Assembly: GCF_000022205.1 (NCBI RefSeq)
Contig: NC_012029.1
Coordinates: 496,001 to 560,000 of the forward strand
Reading direction: 5' to 3'
Length of the DNA stretch: 64,000 nt
Origin: Halorubrum lacusprofundi ATCC 49239
GTDB lineage: Archaea; Halobacteriota; Halobacteria; Halobacteriales; Haloferacaceae
Made by a program: the position numbers and the translations under genes. The notes under the pieces are model-generated. The model was not told where the DNA came from and ran no database searches. It saw only the letters and a program-made list of their open reading frames with translations. Shown here piece after piece: positions 35,879-43,758 of the stretch; the first letter of the stretch is position 1; every line of letters starts with the position of its first letter.

Positions 35879-36298
35879 ATGAGCGCCGAACAGGAGACGC
35901 GAGCCGTCCGCTGTCTGGTCGCGAAAGTCGGACTCGACGGCCACGACCGGGGCGCACACGTGATCGCGCGGGCGTTTCGGGACGCCGGCTTCGAAGTCGT
36001 TTACTCCGGGCTCCACCGCGCGCCCGAGGAGATCGTACAGGCGGCGGTCCAGGAGGACGTGGACGTGCTGGGCATCTCCATCCTCTCAGGGGCGCACAAC
36101 ACGCTCGTTCCGAAGGTGATCGAGGGGCTCAAAAAATACGACGCGTTCGAGGACACCCTGATCCTCGTTGGCGGGATCATCCCCGACGACGACGAGACGG
36201 AACTCAAAGCGCTCGGCGTCGCCGAGGTGTTCGGGCCCGGCACACCGATGGAAGAGACGATCGAGTTCATCCGGAACAACCTCCCGGAGCGAGCGTAG
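35879..36298 (+). CDS. mcmA2: methylmalonyl-CoA mutase B12-binding subunit
   Basis: A 139-residue stand-alone cobalamin-binding domain. The base-off/His-on motif is present in LDGHDRGA (DxHxxG, about 19-26), with GISILSGAH (about 63-71) and VGGIIP (about 99-104) completing the Rossmann-like B12 site. It would pair with a separate catalytic mutase subunit, which is not in the window. The stop is directly followed by the ATG of the MeaB-like GTPase, so both are co-expressed. Role: propionate or odd-chain carbon flow through methylmalonyl-CoA. Confidence 0.92.
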   Translation: MSAEQETRAVRCLVAKVGLDGHDRGAHVIARAFRDAGFEVVYSGLHRAPEEIVQAAVQEDVDVLGISILSGAHNTLVPKVIEGLKKYDAFEDTLILVGGIIPDDDETELKALGVAEVFGPGTPMEETIEFIRNNLPERA

Positions 36299-37435
36299 AT
36301 GGGCGGGTCGGACGCACCCGCGCTCAGCGACAGCGACGCCAAGCTCGTCGAGGACCTCCTCGCCGGGAGCCACCGGGCGCTCGCGCGCGTCATCACGCGT
36401 ATCGAGAACCGTGCGGCCGGCTACCGCGGGATCGTCGCCGCACTCCACGAGCACACCGGCGGCGCGGACGTGATCGGGATCACCGGGGCGCCCGGGGCCG
36501 GGAAGTCGACGCTCGTCGACAAGCTCGCGGCCGCCTACCGCGACCGCGGCGACACCGTCGGCGTCGTCGCCGTCGACCCCTCCTCGCCGTACACCGGCGG
36601 AGCGGTACTCGGCGACCGGATCCGAATGGCGTCGAACGTCGGCGACATGGACGTGTTCTTCCGGTCGATGAGCGCCCGCGGCCAGCTCGGCGGGCTCTCG
36701 ATGGCGACCGCGGACGCCGTGAAGGCGCTCGACGCCTTCGGGAAGGACGTTGTCATCATCGAGACGGTCGGCGCCGGCCAGAACGAGGTCGACGTGGTCC
36801 GCACCGCGGACACGGTCGCGGTGCTGGTCCAGCCCGGCTCCGGCGACGACGTGCAGACGCTGAAGGCCGGCATCTTGGAGATCGGCGACGTGTTCGTCGT
36901 CAACAAGGCGGACATGGACGGCGCGGAGCGCACCCTCGCCGAGCTAGAGGAGATGGTCCACCGGCGCGCGAGCCCGACGAAGGGACTCGACGGGGGGCAT
37001 CACGGGTTCGAGGTCCCGGACCATCCGGACGACGGGGAGGGAGACGGGGACGACGGGGGGGGAGACGACGAGGCGACGGAGTGGACCCCCGAAGTGCTCC
37101 GGACCGTCGCGAACACCGGCGAGGGCGTCTCGGAGCTGATCGAGACGTTCGACGCCCACGCGGCGCACCTCCACGAGTCGGGCGCGATCGAATCGACGAA
37201 GCGCCGGCGCTACGCCGAGGAGATCCGCACGCTGGTCCGCTCGGACGTGGGCGCGCTGGCGACCGCGGAGATCGAGCGTCGAGGCGGGATCGACGCGCTC
37301 GCCGATTCGGTCCGTCGGCGGGAGACGGACCCGTACAGCCTCGCCGCGGAGATCGTCGACCCGATCGCGGAGTGCGTGGAAGCCGACGGAGGAGACGACG
37401 GTCGCCCGGAGCCCGTCGACCGCGACGCGACATGA
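36299..37435 (+). CDS. meaB: mutase-associated GTPase MeaB/ArgK
   Basis: A 378-residue P-loop GTPase that protects and reloads the B12-dependent mutase. G1 GAPGAGKST (about 63-71), switch region DPSSPYTGGAVLGDRIRM, ETVGAGQNEVD, and the base-specifying NKAD (about 203-206). A Gly/Asp-rich, charged insertion (about 230-260) interrupts the G domain after NKAD and is likely a surface loop. The C-terminal dimerisation helices include RRYAEEIRTLVRSD. Immediately downstream of mcmA2 with no gap. Confidence 0.92.
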   Translation: MGGSDAPALSDSDAKLVEDLLAGSHRALARVITRIENRAAGYRGIVAALHEHTGGADVIGITGAPGAGKSTLVDKLAAAYRDRGDTVGVVAVDPSSPYTGGAVLGDRIRMASNVGDMDVFFRSMSARGQLGGLSMATADAVKALDAFGKDVVIIETVGAGQNEVDVVRTADTVAVLVQPGSGDDVQTLKAGILEIGDVFVVNKADMDGAERTLAELEEMVHRRASPTKGLDGGHHGFEVPDHPDDGEGDGDDGGGDDEATEWTPEVLRTVANTGEGVSELIETFDAHAAHLHESGAIESTKRRRYAEEIRTLVRSDVGALATAEIERRGGIDALADSVRRRETDPYSLAAEIVDPIAECVEADGGDDGRPEPVDRDAT

Positions 37436-37501
37436 CGGTACGAGGCACGACGGACCCACGCTCCCACGAGATATAAGTCGCCAGCGGACCAACAGGTTTC
37501 C

Positions 37502-38458
37502 ATGAAGCTCAGGAACCTCGCCGGGACCGCCCTCCTCGGCGTTGGCGCGATCGCCGCCCTCAACACCGGTCTCCGGTACGAGGGCGAGTTGGAGTCGCCC
37601 CTCGACGGCGACGATGGCACGTTCCGCTGGCGCGGGATGAATGTCGCGTACACCGAGGCGGGCGATCCTGACGACCCCGACCTCGTGCTCCTCCACGGCG
37701 TCAACGCCGCCGGCTCCGCGGGCGAGTGGCGCGAAGTGTTCGACGACCTGGCCGCGGAACACCACGTGTTCGCCCCCGATCTGCCGGGGTTCGGCCGCTC
37801 CGATCGTCCCCCGCTACGTTACTCCGCGGCGCTGTACGAGGATTTCGTCCGCGACTTCCTCGCCGACTTCGACGAGCCCGCCGTCGTCGCCTCGTCGCTG
37901 TCGGCGGCGTACGCGGCCGCGGCGGTCGACGAGGCGGGATCGACTGCGGACGGCGTCGAGGTCCGAGGGTTCGTCGGCGTCTGTCCGACGACCGTCGCCG
38001 GACCGAGCCCGCCGAAGTCGTGGCTCCGGGAGCTGATCCGGGCACCGCTCGTCGGCGACGCGCTGTTCAACGTTATCGCCTCGAAGCCGTCGATCCGGTA
38101 TTTCAACGCCGACCACGGCTACGACGACCCGACGAACCCCAGCGACGAGTGGACCGACTACGAGTGGCGGACGGCCCACGTCGAGAACGCGCGATTCGCG
38201 CCCGCGTCGTTCGTCTCGGGGTACCTCAACAGCGACCTCGACCTCGCGGCCGCGCTCGCGTCGATGGACGCGGCGCCGACGATCGTCTGGGGGCGCGAGG
38301 CCGATGTGAGCCCGCTGTCCGACGGCCGCGACCTCGCCGACGCGTCCGGCGCCCGGCTCGTCGTCTTCGACCGCGCCAAACTGCTGCCGCACGTCGAACA
38401 TCCGGAGCGGTTCGTCGAGACCGTTGAGGAGAGTCTCGTCGCGAGCGCAGCGGTGTGA
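37502..38458 (+). CDS. alpha/beta hydrolase with unusual nucleophile elbow
   Basis: 318 residues. A hydrophobic N-terminus (LAGTALLGVGAIAAL) may anchor it to the membrane. The core shows the oxyanion-side LLHGVNAAGSAGEW, FAPDLPGFGRSDRP, a catalytic Asp candidate in VWGREADVSP and His in LPHVEHPERF. The nucleophile region reads VVASSLSAAYA, so the usual Gly-x-Ser-x-Gly is replaced by Ala-x-Ser-x-Ser. This may reflect a haloarchaeal subfamily rather than loss of activity. The substrate is unknown. It follows meaB after 66 bp and could share its transcript. Confidence 0.82.
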   Translation: MKLRNLAGTALLGVGAIAALNTGLRYEGELESPLDGDDGTFRWRGMNVAYTEAGDPDDPDLVLLHGVNAAGSAGEWREVFDDLAAEHHVFAPDLPGFGRSDRPPLRYSAALYEDFVRDFLADFDEPAVVASSLSAAYAAAAVDEAGSTADGVEVRGFVGVCPTTVAGPSPPKSWLRELIRAPLVGDALFNVIASKPSIRYFNADHGYDDPTNPSDEWTDYEWRTAHVENARFAPASFVSGYLNSDLDLAAALASMDAAPTIVWGREADVSPLSDGRDLADASGARLVVFDRAKLLPHVEHPERFVETVEESLVASAAV

Positions 38459-38516
38459 TCGGTCGGCGTTCGCTCTGAACGTCGGGAGGGAAACGGTCCG
38501 GCCGGGGGCACCGCGC

Positions 38517-39119
38517 TCACTCGTCCCGGCGAACGTACAGCGTCTTCTCGCAGACCGCGTGGACCGTCCCGTCGTCGTCGACCAGCGAGACGAGGTACTC
38601 GCGGTCGGTCGACTCGCCGGGCGAAAGCTCCTTGCGGATCGTCTCTATCTCTCCGTCCGTGAGCGCGAACTCCGCGTACAGCGTGTCGCGGCCGGGTTCG
38701 AGGAACTCGATCGCGGCCGACTTGTCCCAGACGGTGAAGTCGTCGCCGAGCGTCCGGCGGAGCATCGTCATGTAGACGGGGTCGACCGCGCCGTAGAGGC
38801 TCCCGCCGAAGATCGTGCCGACCGCGTTGCGCGTCCGCCAGTTGAACGGGACCCGGATCCGTATGTACCGCCAGTCCGCAGCGATGTGGTCGACCCGAGC
38901 ACCGGTGCCGCGGTAGGCGGGCAGGAGGTTGAACCCGTGGCGCCACAGCCGGGTGCGGAGGCTCTCCGCCGGCGGGTCCGCTCGGAGGGGCTGGGTGTCC
39001 GGATCGCGGTTGACGCCGGTCGGGGAGTCGGTCACATCGGATGGAGGCGACGCCGCGGGCAAACCCGTGTCGGAACCGGCGACAACGTGTGGCCGGTTGT
39101 CCCAGCCGATGCTCTCCAT
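38517..39119 (-). CDS. DUF4442 hotdog-fold protein
   Basis: A 200-residue protein; the last ~145 residues match the DUF4442 hotdog family: LWRHGFNLLPAYRGTGARV, NAVGTIFGGSLYGAVDPVYM and the closing VHAVCEKTLYVRRDE. The N-terminal ~50 residues are polar and variable, so the true start may lie further in. DUF4442 proteins resemble thioesterases but mostly lack a defined substrate. Divergent from ncsA, with 67 bp between starts. Confidence 0.78.
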   Translation of the reverse strand: MESIGWDNRPHVVAGSDTGLPAASPPSDVTDSPTGVNRDPDTQPLRADPPAESLRTRLWRHGFNLLPAYRGTGARVDHIAADWRYIRIRVPFNWRTRNAVGTIFGGSLYGAVDPVYMTMLRRTLGDDFTVWDKSAAIEFLEPGRDTLYAEFALTDGEIETIRKELSPGESTDREYLVSLVDDDGTVHAVCEKTLYVRRDE

Positions 39120-39186
39120 CCGCCCCGCCGCGTCCGACGCCGCCCGCCCGAAACGGGTATCCGCGCGCGTCCGCAACCCGACACCG

Positions 39187-40167
39187 ATGGAGTGTGACAG
39201 GTGCGGAGACGACGCGATCCACCACGCCGCCTACTCCGGGGCGCACCTCTGTGGCGACCACCTCCGCCGGTCGGTCGAGAAGCGCGCGAAGCGCCGGATC
39301 CGCGAGGACACCCTCCTCGACCCGGACGCGACGCCGGACGACCCCGACCGCTGGGTGATCGGCCTCTCGGGCGGGAAAGACAGCGTCGCGCTGACGCAGA
39401 TCCTCGACGACGTGTTCGGCAAGGACCCCCGCGTCGAGATGCTCGCGTTGACGATCCACGAGGGGATCGAGGGGTACCGCGACGAGAGCATCGACGCCAC
39501 GATCGAGCTCACGGAGGACCTCTCGATCCGCCACGAGGTCGTCTCCTACGAGGAGGAGTTCGACGTGCAGATGGACGACGTGGTCGAGAGCGACCCGGAG
39601 AACATGGCCGCCTGCGCGTACTGCGGCGTGTTCCGGCGGGACCTCCTCGAAAAATACGCCGCCGAGTTCGACGCCGACAAGCTGCTCACCGGCCACAACC
39701 TCGACGACGAGGCCCAGACGGCGATGATGAACTTCCTCGAAGGCGACGTGCGACAGGTGGCGAAACACTTCGACGCCTCGCTCGGCCCTTTCGACGAGCG
39801 CGGGGGGACCGACGCGTTCGTCCCGCGCGCCAAGCCGCTCCGCGACGTGCCCGAAAAGGAGATCGCCTTGTACTGTCACGTCCGCGACCTCCCGACGCAC
39901 ATGGCGGAGTGCCCCCACTCCTCGGAGGCGTACCGCGGCGAGATTCAGTCGACGATCCACGACCTCGAAGAGAACCACCCCGGCGCCCGCCACTCGATCA
40001 TGGCCGGCTACGAGGAGCTGTCCGCGCTCGCCGCCGAGGCGTACCGCGAGGGCGGCGACGCCGCCGCCGACTCGCCCGACCTCGGCGAGTGCGAGCGCTG
40101 CGGCTCGAAGACGAGCCGCGACGTCTGCCGGAAGTGCCGGCTGCTCGAGTCGATCGAGGCGGCCTGA
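39187..40167 (+). CDS. ncsA: tRNA 2-thiolation protein NcsA (Ctu1/TtuA family)
   Basis: 326 residues. PP-loop ATPase that adenylates tRNA wobble U34 so that a ubiquitin-like SAMP protein can supply sulfur. N-terminal zinc site CDRCG and LCGDH; PP-loop SGGKDS (about 60-65); catalytic CAYCG (about 143-147) and GHNLDDEAQT; C-terminal zinc ribbon CERCG/CRKC. In Haloferax the ncsA and ftsZ2 genes are chromosomal neighbours; here about 8 kb (the glycosyltransferase/PTPS cluster) lies between them, suggesting insertion or rearrangement. That comparison is from memory. Confidence 0.92.
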   Translation: MECDRCGDDAIHHAAYSGAHLCGDHLRRSVEKRAKRRIREDTLLDPDATPDDPDRWVIGLSGGKDSVALTQILDDVFGKDPRVEMLALTIHEGIEGYRDESIDATIELTEDLSIRHEVVSYEEEFDVQMDDVVESDPENMAACAYCGVFRRDLLEKYAAEFDADKLLTGHNLDDEAQTAMMNFLEGDVRQVAKHFDASLGPFDERGGTDAFVPRAKPLRDVPEKEIALYCHVRDLPTHMAECPHSSEAYRGEIQSTIHDLEENHPGARHSIMAGYEELSALAAEAYREGGDAAADSPDLGECERCGSKTSRDVCRKCRLLESIEAA

Positions 40168-40182
40168 GTCGGCCGAACCGAA

Positions 40183-41256
40183 TTACCGCACGGAGTCCAC
40201 CTGTCCGAGCAGGTCGAGCTGGTGGGTGAGGTAGACGAGCTCACCGTCGTCGACCTGTTCTCGACGACGCGCGAGCCACTCGTCGAGCTCGGCGGCCGGA
40301 TCCTCGGCGGGGTCCCCCGGCGTTACACCGATCGCCGCCGACTCCCCCACGGTCCCGTCGATCACCTCACCGACCGCTTCCTCCACGGTGTCGAGGATGT
40401 ACCGGAGGAAGAACGCCTCGTCGCCGGGGTAAGGGGACTCGAAAGCGGGTTGCTCGCCCGTCTCCGCGCCCGCGACCGGCCGGACCACCCAGTCCGAGCC
40501 GGCGACGCCGAGGAGCGAGGCGCCCTCGATTCGCCGGAGCCGCGCGAGGGCGTCGCCGCCGGTGCGGCTGCTCCCGCCGGGTTTGGCGTCCATGTGCGCG
40601 TGGTACCGGCGCTCGATCGTCCGGTCGGCCGGATGCGACGGGCGGAACCGGGTCCCGCCGTCGAACGTGATCGGGAAGTAGTAGGTTCCGCCGGGCGCGA
40701 GCGCGCCGAGGAGAGTTTCGAGCCCGTCCAGATCGAGAACATCGAGCAGCGCCATCCCGATCAGGGCGTCCCACTCGCCCGCGTGCGCCTCGGCGTACGC
40801 GACCGCGTCTGCGGCGACCGCCTCGACCGTGACCGTGCGCGCGTCGGTCTCGACGAGGAGCGCGTCGGTCTCGCTGTCTCCGACCTCCCCGACCTCCCCG
40901 ACCTCCCCGACCTCCCCGACGGAGACCGGCTCGTTCCGATCTGCCGCCCACTCCCGGAGGAACCGGTCGAGCCCGGCGAGCGTCCCCGCGTCGCGGTCGA
41001 CGGCGACGTACCGCGTCTCGCCCGGCGGCAGCAGTTCCCAGTCGATCAGGCGGGCGATCATCGTGCCGATGCCAGCCCCGGCTTCGAGGACGCGAAGCGG
41101 TCCCTCGGCCACTGCGGCGCGGTCGGCGAGTCGCTCTCGAAAGAGTCCGACGAGCCGCCGGTCGAGCGCCCGATCGTCGACCGTGCGCTTCGCCCGGAGG
41201 TAGCGCCGGAAGGCGGTGGTCTCTGCGTCGGTGCTGGGATTGTCGTCGCCCGTCAC
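40183..41256 (-). CDS. class I SAM-dependent methyltransferase-like protein
   Basis: A 357-residue protein with the SAM-binding motif VLEAGAGIGTMIARL (about 56-70), an acidic loop after strand 2 (VAVDRDAG) and the strand-4 motif WDALIGMALLDVLDL. The sequence following strand 2 contains a run of Gly-Glu-Val repeats encoded by a 9-bp tandem array. It is the last gene of a minus-strand set, overlapping the GT4 glycosyltransferase by 4 bp. The target is unknown; linkage to a PTPS-fold protein and sugar enzymes suggests a small molecule or glycan rather than RNA. Confidence 0.75.
   Translation of the reverse strand: MTGDDNPSTDAETTAFRRYLRAKRTVDDRALDRRLVGLFRERLADRAAVAEGPLRVLEAGAGIGTMIARLIDWELLPPGETRYVAVDRDAGTLAGLDRFLREWAADRNEPVSVGEVGEVGEVGEVGDSETDALLVETDARTVTVEAVAADAVAYAEAHAGEWDALIGMALLDVLDLDGLETLLGALAPGGTYYFPITFDGGTRFRPSHPADRTIERRYHAHMDAKPGGSSRTGGDALARLRRIEGASLLGVAGSDWVVRPVAGAETGEQPAFESPYPGDEAFFLRYILDTVEEAVGEVIDGTVGESAAIGVTPGDPAEDPAAELDEWLARRREQVDDGELVYLTHQLDLLGQVDSVR
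40882..40920 (+). repeat. 9-bp tandem array in a methyltransferase gene
   Basis: GACCTCCCC occurs four times in perfect register (40882-40917) followed by a partial GAC. On the coding strand each unit reads Gly-Glu-Val. Copy-number change by slippage would stay in frame and vary a loop length in the protein. Confidence 0.95.
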
Positions 41257-42335
41257 GTCGCCACCTCCGGCTCGACGGGGTCGGGCGCGTCGGCGACATC
41301 AGCGAGCAGCCGCCTGACCCGGGCCGTCGACTCCGCCCAACTCGGGTGGCGCTCGTACCGCCGTCTGGCGGCGCGACCCATCGCCGCGAGTCGGTCGGGG
41401 TCGGTCGCGAACTCGTCGAGCGCGCGGGCGACGGCGACGGGGTCGTCCGGATCGACGAGAACTCCCGTCTCGCCGTCCGCGACCGTCTCGATCGCGCCGC
41501 CGGCGCGCGAGGCGATCGCCGGCAGGCCGAAGCTCATCCCCTCCAGGTAGACGATCCCGAACCCCTCGTACCGGGAGGGGACCGCGAGGACGTGGCTCTC
41601 ACGGAGGGCCTCGGCCAGCTCGGCGTCCGACAGTCGGCCGGTAAAACGCACGCGCTCGTCGAGCCCGCGCTCGCGGACCAGCCGCCGGACCTCGGCGACG
41701 TGTTCCTCGTCGACGGCCCGGCCCACGACGGTGAGCTCGATGTCGGCGTCCGCCAGAGCCACCGCCTCGACGAGCGTGTCGAGCCCCTTTCGCGGCTCGA
41801 TGTTTCCGACGAAAATCGCACCCAGCGGACGATTCCGTGCCCGCGACGCGATTTCGGCGTCGTCGATAGCGGGATCGAACCGGTCGCCGGCGGGCGGGGC
41901 GACGACGGTCGAGTCGCGGGCGACGCCGAGGGCTGCGACCGCGTCGCGGGTCGCCGCGCTGTTGCAGACCACGCCGTCGACGGTCGCGAGGTACCGGCGC
42001 TCGACCGCGCGGTACAGCGGTGAGAGGCGACGGGGCTCGCTCGCGCGCAGGTGGTGGACGATACTCACGATCGGGTACGGCAGGTCGCGGTTGGCGAGAA
42101 GCAGTGAGGGGTGCGCGAGCTCGTCTTGGAGCATCACGTCGACGTCGACGCGGAGGCGGTCCCCGAAGTCGGGAAGCGCGTTGTCGAGCAGCCCGCGCGG
42201 GTACGTTCGCCACGGGAGTTCGACGACCTCCACGGTGTCGCCGGCCCGGCGGAGGCCCTCGACCAGCTTCCGGTCGTAGCGGAACCCCCCGGACTGCTCG
42301 GCGAGGCTCCCGTACAGCGCGAGCCCGACCCTCAT
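41253..42335 (-). CDS. GT4-type glycosyltransferase
   Basis: A 360-residue GT-B glycosyltransferase. The C-terminal half has the GT4 features FVGNIEPRKGLDTLVEA (about 187-203), VRFTGRLSDAELAEAL, and the EX7E motif EGFGIVYLE (about 263-271) that binds the donor nucleotide. Acceptor-domain features include SIVHHLRASEP. It would transfer a sugar from a nucleotide or lipid donor in the cytoplasm. Both ends overlap neighbours by 4 bp (PTPS upstream, methyltransferase downstream), so the three form a tightly coupled operon. Confidence 0.88.
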   Translation of the reverse strand: MRVGLALYGSLAEQSGGFRYDRKLVEGLRRAGDTVEVVELPWRTYPRGLLDNALPDFGDRLRVDVDVMLQDELAHPSLLLANRDLPYPIVSIVHHLRASEPRRLSPLYRAVERRYLATVDGVVCNSAATRDAVAALGVARDSTVVAPPAGDRFDPAIDDAEIASRARNRPLGAIFVGNIEPRKGLDTLVEAVALADADIELTVVGRAVDEEHVAEVRRLVRERGLDERVRFTGRLSDAELAEALRESHVLAVPSRYEGFGIVYLEGMSFGLPAIASRAGGAIETVADGETGVLVDPDDPVAVARALDEFATDPDRLAAMGRAARRRYERHPSWAESTARVRRLLADVADAPDPVEPEVAT

Positions 42336-42709
42336 ACCGGCGCATCGTAGGTCGCGGCGGCCGCGTCGTCCTCCCAGACCGTCACGGCCAGTTCGCCCAC
42401 GGTCTCGTCGGTCACCGCGTCGGTCACGCGCTCGAAGATCACGCGGGCGAAGCGCTCGACGCTGGGGTTGTCTCCCTCGAACTCGGGGAGATCGTTGAGC
42501 AGTTCGTCACGGTAGCGGTCGGCGAGGTCGGCGAGCGCCGCCTCGGCGTCGTCGATGTCGACGAGGTAGTCGTACTCGTTCAGCTCGGGGCCGCGGAAGG
42601 TCAGCTCCACCTCGAAGCGGTGAGAGTGCGGCACGCCCTCGGGCCCCGGATCGGGGACCGTGAGGTAGTGTTGGGCCACGAAATCGGTTAGGACCGTCGT
42701 CGCGTACAT
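42332..42709 (-). CDS. PTPS/QueD-fold protein with altered catalytic residues
   Basis: 125 residues of the 6-pyruvoyl-tetrahydropterin synthase fold. Zinc ligands look intact: His14 (VAQHYLT), His28 and His30 (PHSHRFEV). The pterin-anchoring Glu is probably Glu113 (VTVWEDD), and NPSVERFARVIFE matches the family helix. The catalytic Cys of CxxxHGH is Glu24 (EGVPHSH), and the usual Asp-His dyad seems to read Asp68-Glu69. This is not canonical QueD or BH4 synthase; Glu for Cys is known from PTPS-III. An ATTTAGG element about 26 bp before the ATG (near 42735) may be the promoter of the PTPS-GT4-methyltransferase operon. Confidence 0.8.
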   Translation of the reverse strand: MYATTVLTDFVAQHYLTVPDPGPEGVPHSHRFEVELTFRGPELNEYDYLVDIDDAEAALADLADRYRDELLNDLPEFEGDNPSVERFARVIFERVTDAVTDETVGELAVTVWEDDAAAATYDAPV

Positions 42710-42777
42710 GGGCCGATCCACGGACGCGACGCACCTAAATCCGGAGGGCTGCGGTAGAGAGGGGCGGGGAGTCGCCG

Positions 42778-43647
42778 TCACAGGTAGCCGAGCGCCTCGA
42801 GCCGCTCGCGCTCGCCCGTCTCGCCGTGGACCCGACCCACCGGCAGCGGCTCCGGCGGGTCGAGTTCGGGATCGAGGATCCCGCGGTCGACGCCCGTCGC
42901 CTCCGCCCACGGGACGGCGAGGAGGGCGGGCACCGGTGTGTGCATGGGGTGCCCGTACAGCCCCCACTCGCCGAAGAGGTTGCCGTGGTCGGCGGTGACC
43001 GCGACGCGCCCGTCGACGTTGTCGAGGAGCGTCGCCACTTCGCTAAGCACGTGCCGAAGGTTCGCCTCGTAGGCCCGCCAGACGCGCTCGGTCGAGACCT
43101 CTCCGCGCCGGAGCGACACCCACGGATTCCCGTCGTTGCTGTGGCTTCCGGTCCGAGCCAGCCCGTCGTCGCCGTCGAGCGGGTCAGGGACGAACGGGTG
43201 GTGCGGCTGCATGTAGTGGACGACGAGCCGCTCGGGGTCGCGCTCGCGGGCCAGCGCGACGGCGCGATCGGTGACCGCCGCCGCCGGCACGGTACCGAGG
43301 TCGTCGTCCCAGGCGTACTTCCACACCTCGTCGAGCGCGGCGAACGCGGTGGCGTCGAGGTAGCGATCGGTCCACGTGTTGCCCGTCACCATGACGGTCC
43401 ACGGTGTCTCCGGGTGGTTCACGAACGTGTTCTCCAGCCACTCCGAGGAGGAGCTGCCGACCGATCGGACCGTCTCAACGTGACCGAAGAAGTCGAAATC
43501 GGACGCGATCGAGCGCAACAGGTCGGCCCGGCAGGCGTCGAGGACGACGAGAACGTCCCACTCTCGGTCGAAGACGTTCGTCCCGTAGTCGAGCCGCCGC
43601 CCGACGGCCTGCAGCCCGCGCAGGTAGGCGGTCCCGAGGCGGCTCAT
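42778..43647 (-). CDS. sulfatase/alkaline phosphatase-superfamily protein
   Basis: 289 residues with the alkaline-phosphatase fold signatures: VLVVLDACRADLL (metal Asp, about 31-43), the HYMQPHHPFVPD strand (about 158-169) and TADHGNLFGEWGLYGHP (metal Asp-His). No CxPSR motif for formylglycine is present, so a sulfatase with Cys-derived nucleophile is unlikely; Ser/Thr in VGSSSSEW may be the nucleophile, as in phosphotransferase relatives. The ATG at 43647 is preferred over GTG 43665. Divergent from the dehydrogenase-AKR fusion. Confidence 0.75.
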   Translation of the reverse strand: MSRLGTAYLRGLQAVGRRLDYGTNVFDREWDVLVVLDACRADLLRSIASDFDFFGHVETVRSVGSSSSEWLENTFVNHPETPWTVMVTGNTWTDRYLDATAFAALDEVWKYAWDDDLGTVPAAAVTDRAVALARERDPERLVVHYMQPHHPFVPDPLDGDDGLARTGSHSNDGNPWVSLRRGEVSTERVWRAYEANLRHVLSEVATLLDNVDGRVAVTADHGNLFGEWGLYGHPMHTPVPALLAVPWAEATGVDRGILDPELDPPEPLPVGRVHGETGERERLEALGYL

Positions 43648-43758
43648 TCCCGGCTCTCGTCTCACGGCCGCCGTTCGGACCGCGTCGACTAAACCGCACC
43701 GGCGAGGCGGTCGACGAGTCGCCGGGACACCTATACGTCTCGCCGCCTCGGTACGACC

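Noticed and set aside
35879-37435. Complete methylmalonyl-CoA mutase operon
   Set aside because: Only the B12 subunit and the MeaB-type GTPase are here; the large catalytic subunit is not encoded nearby.
38158-39993. A 611-codon minus-strand open frame over the hydrolase, DUF4442 and ncsA genes
   Set aside because: It crosses three well-supported genes, is Arg/Val/Asp-rich and has no domain signature.
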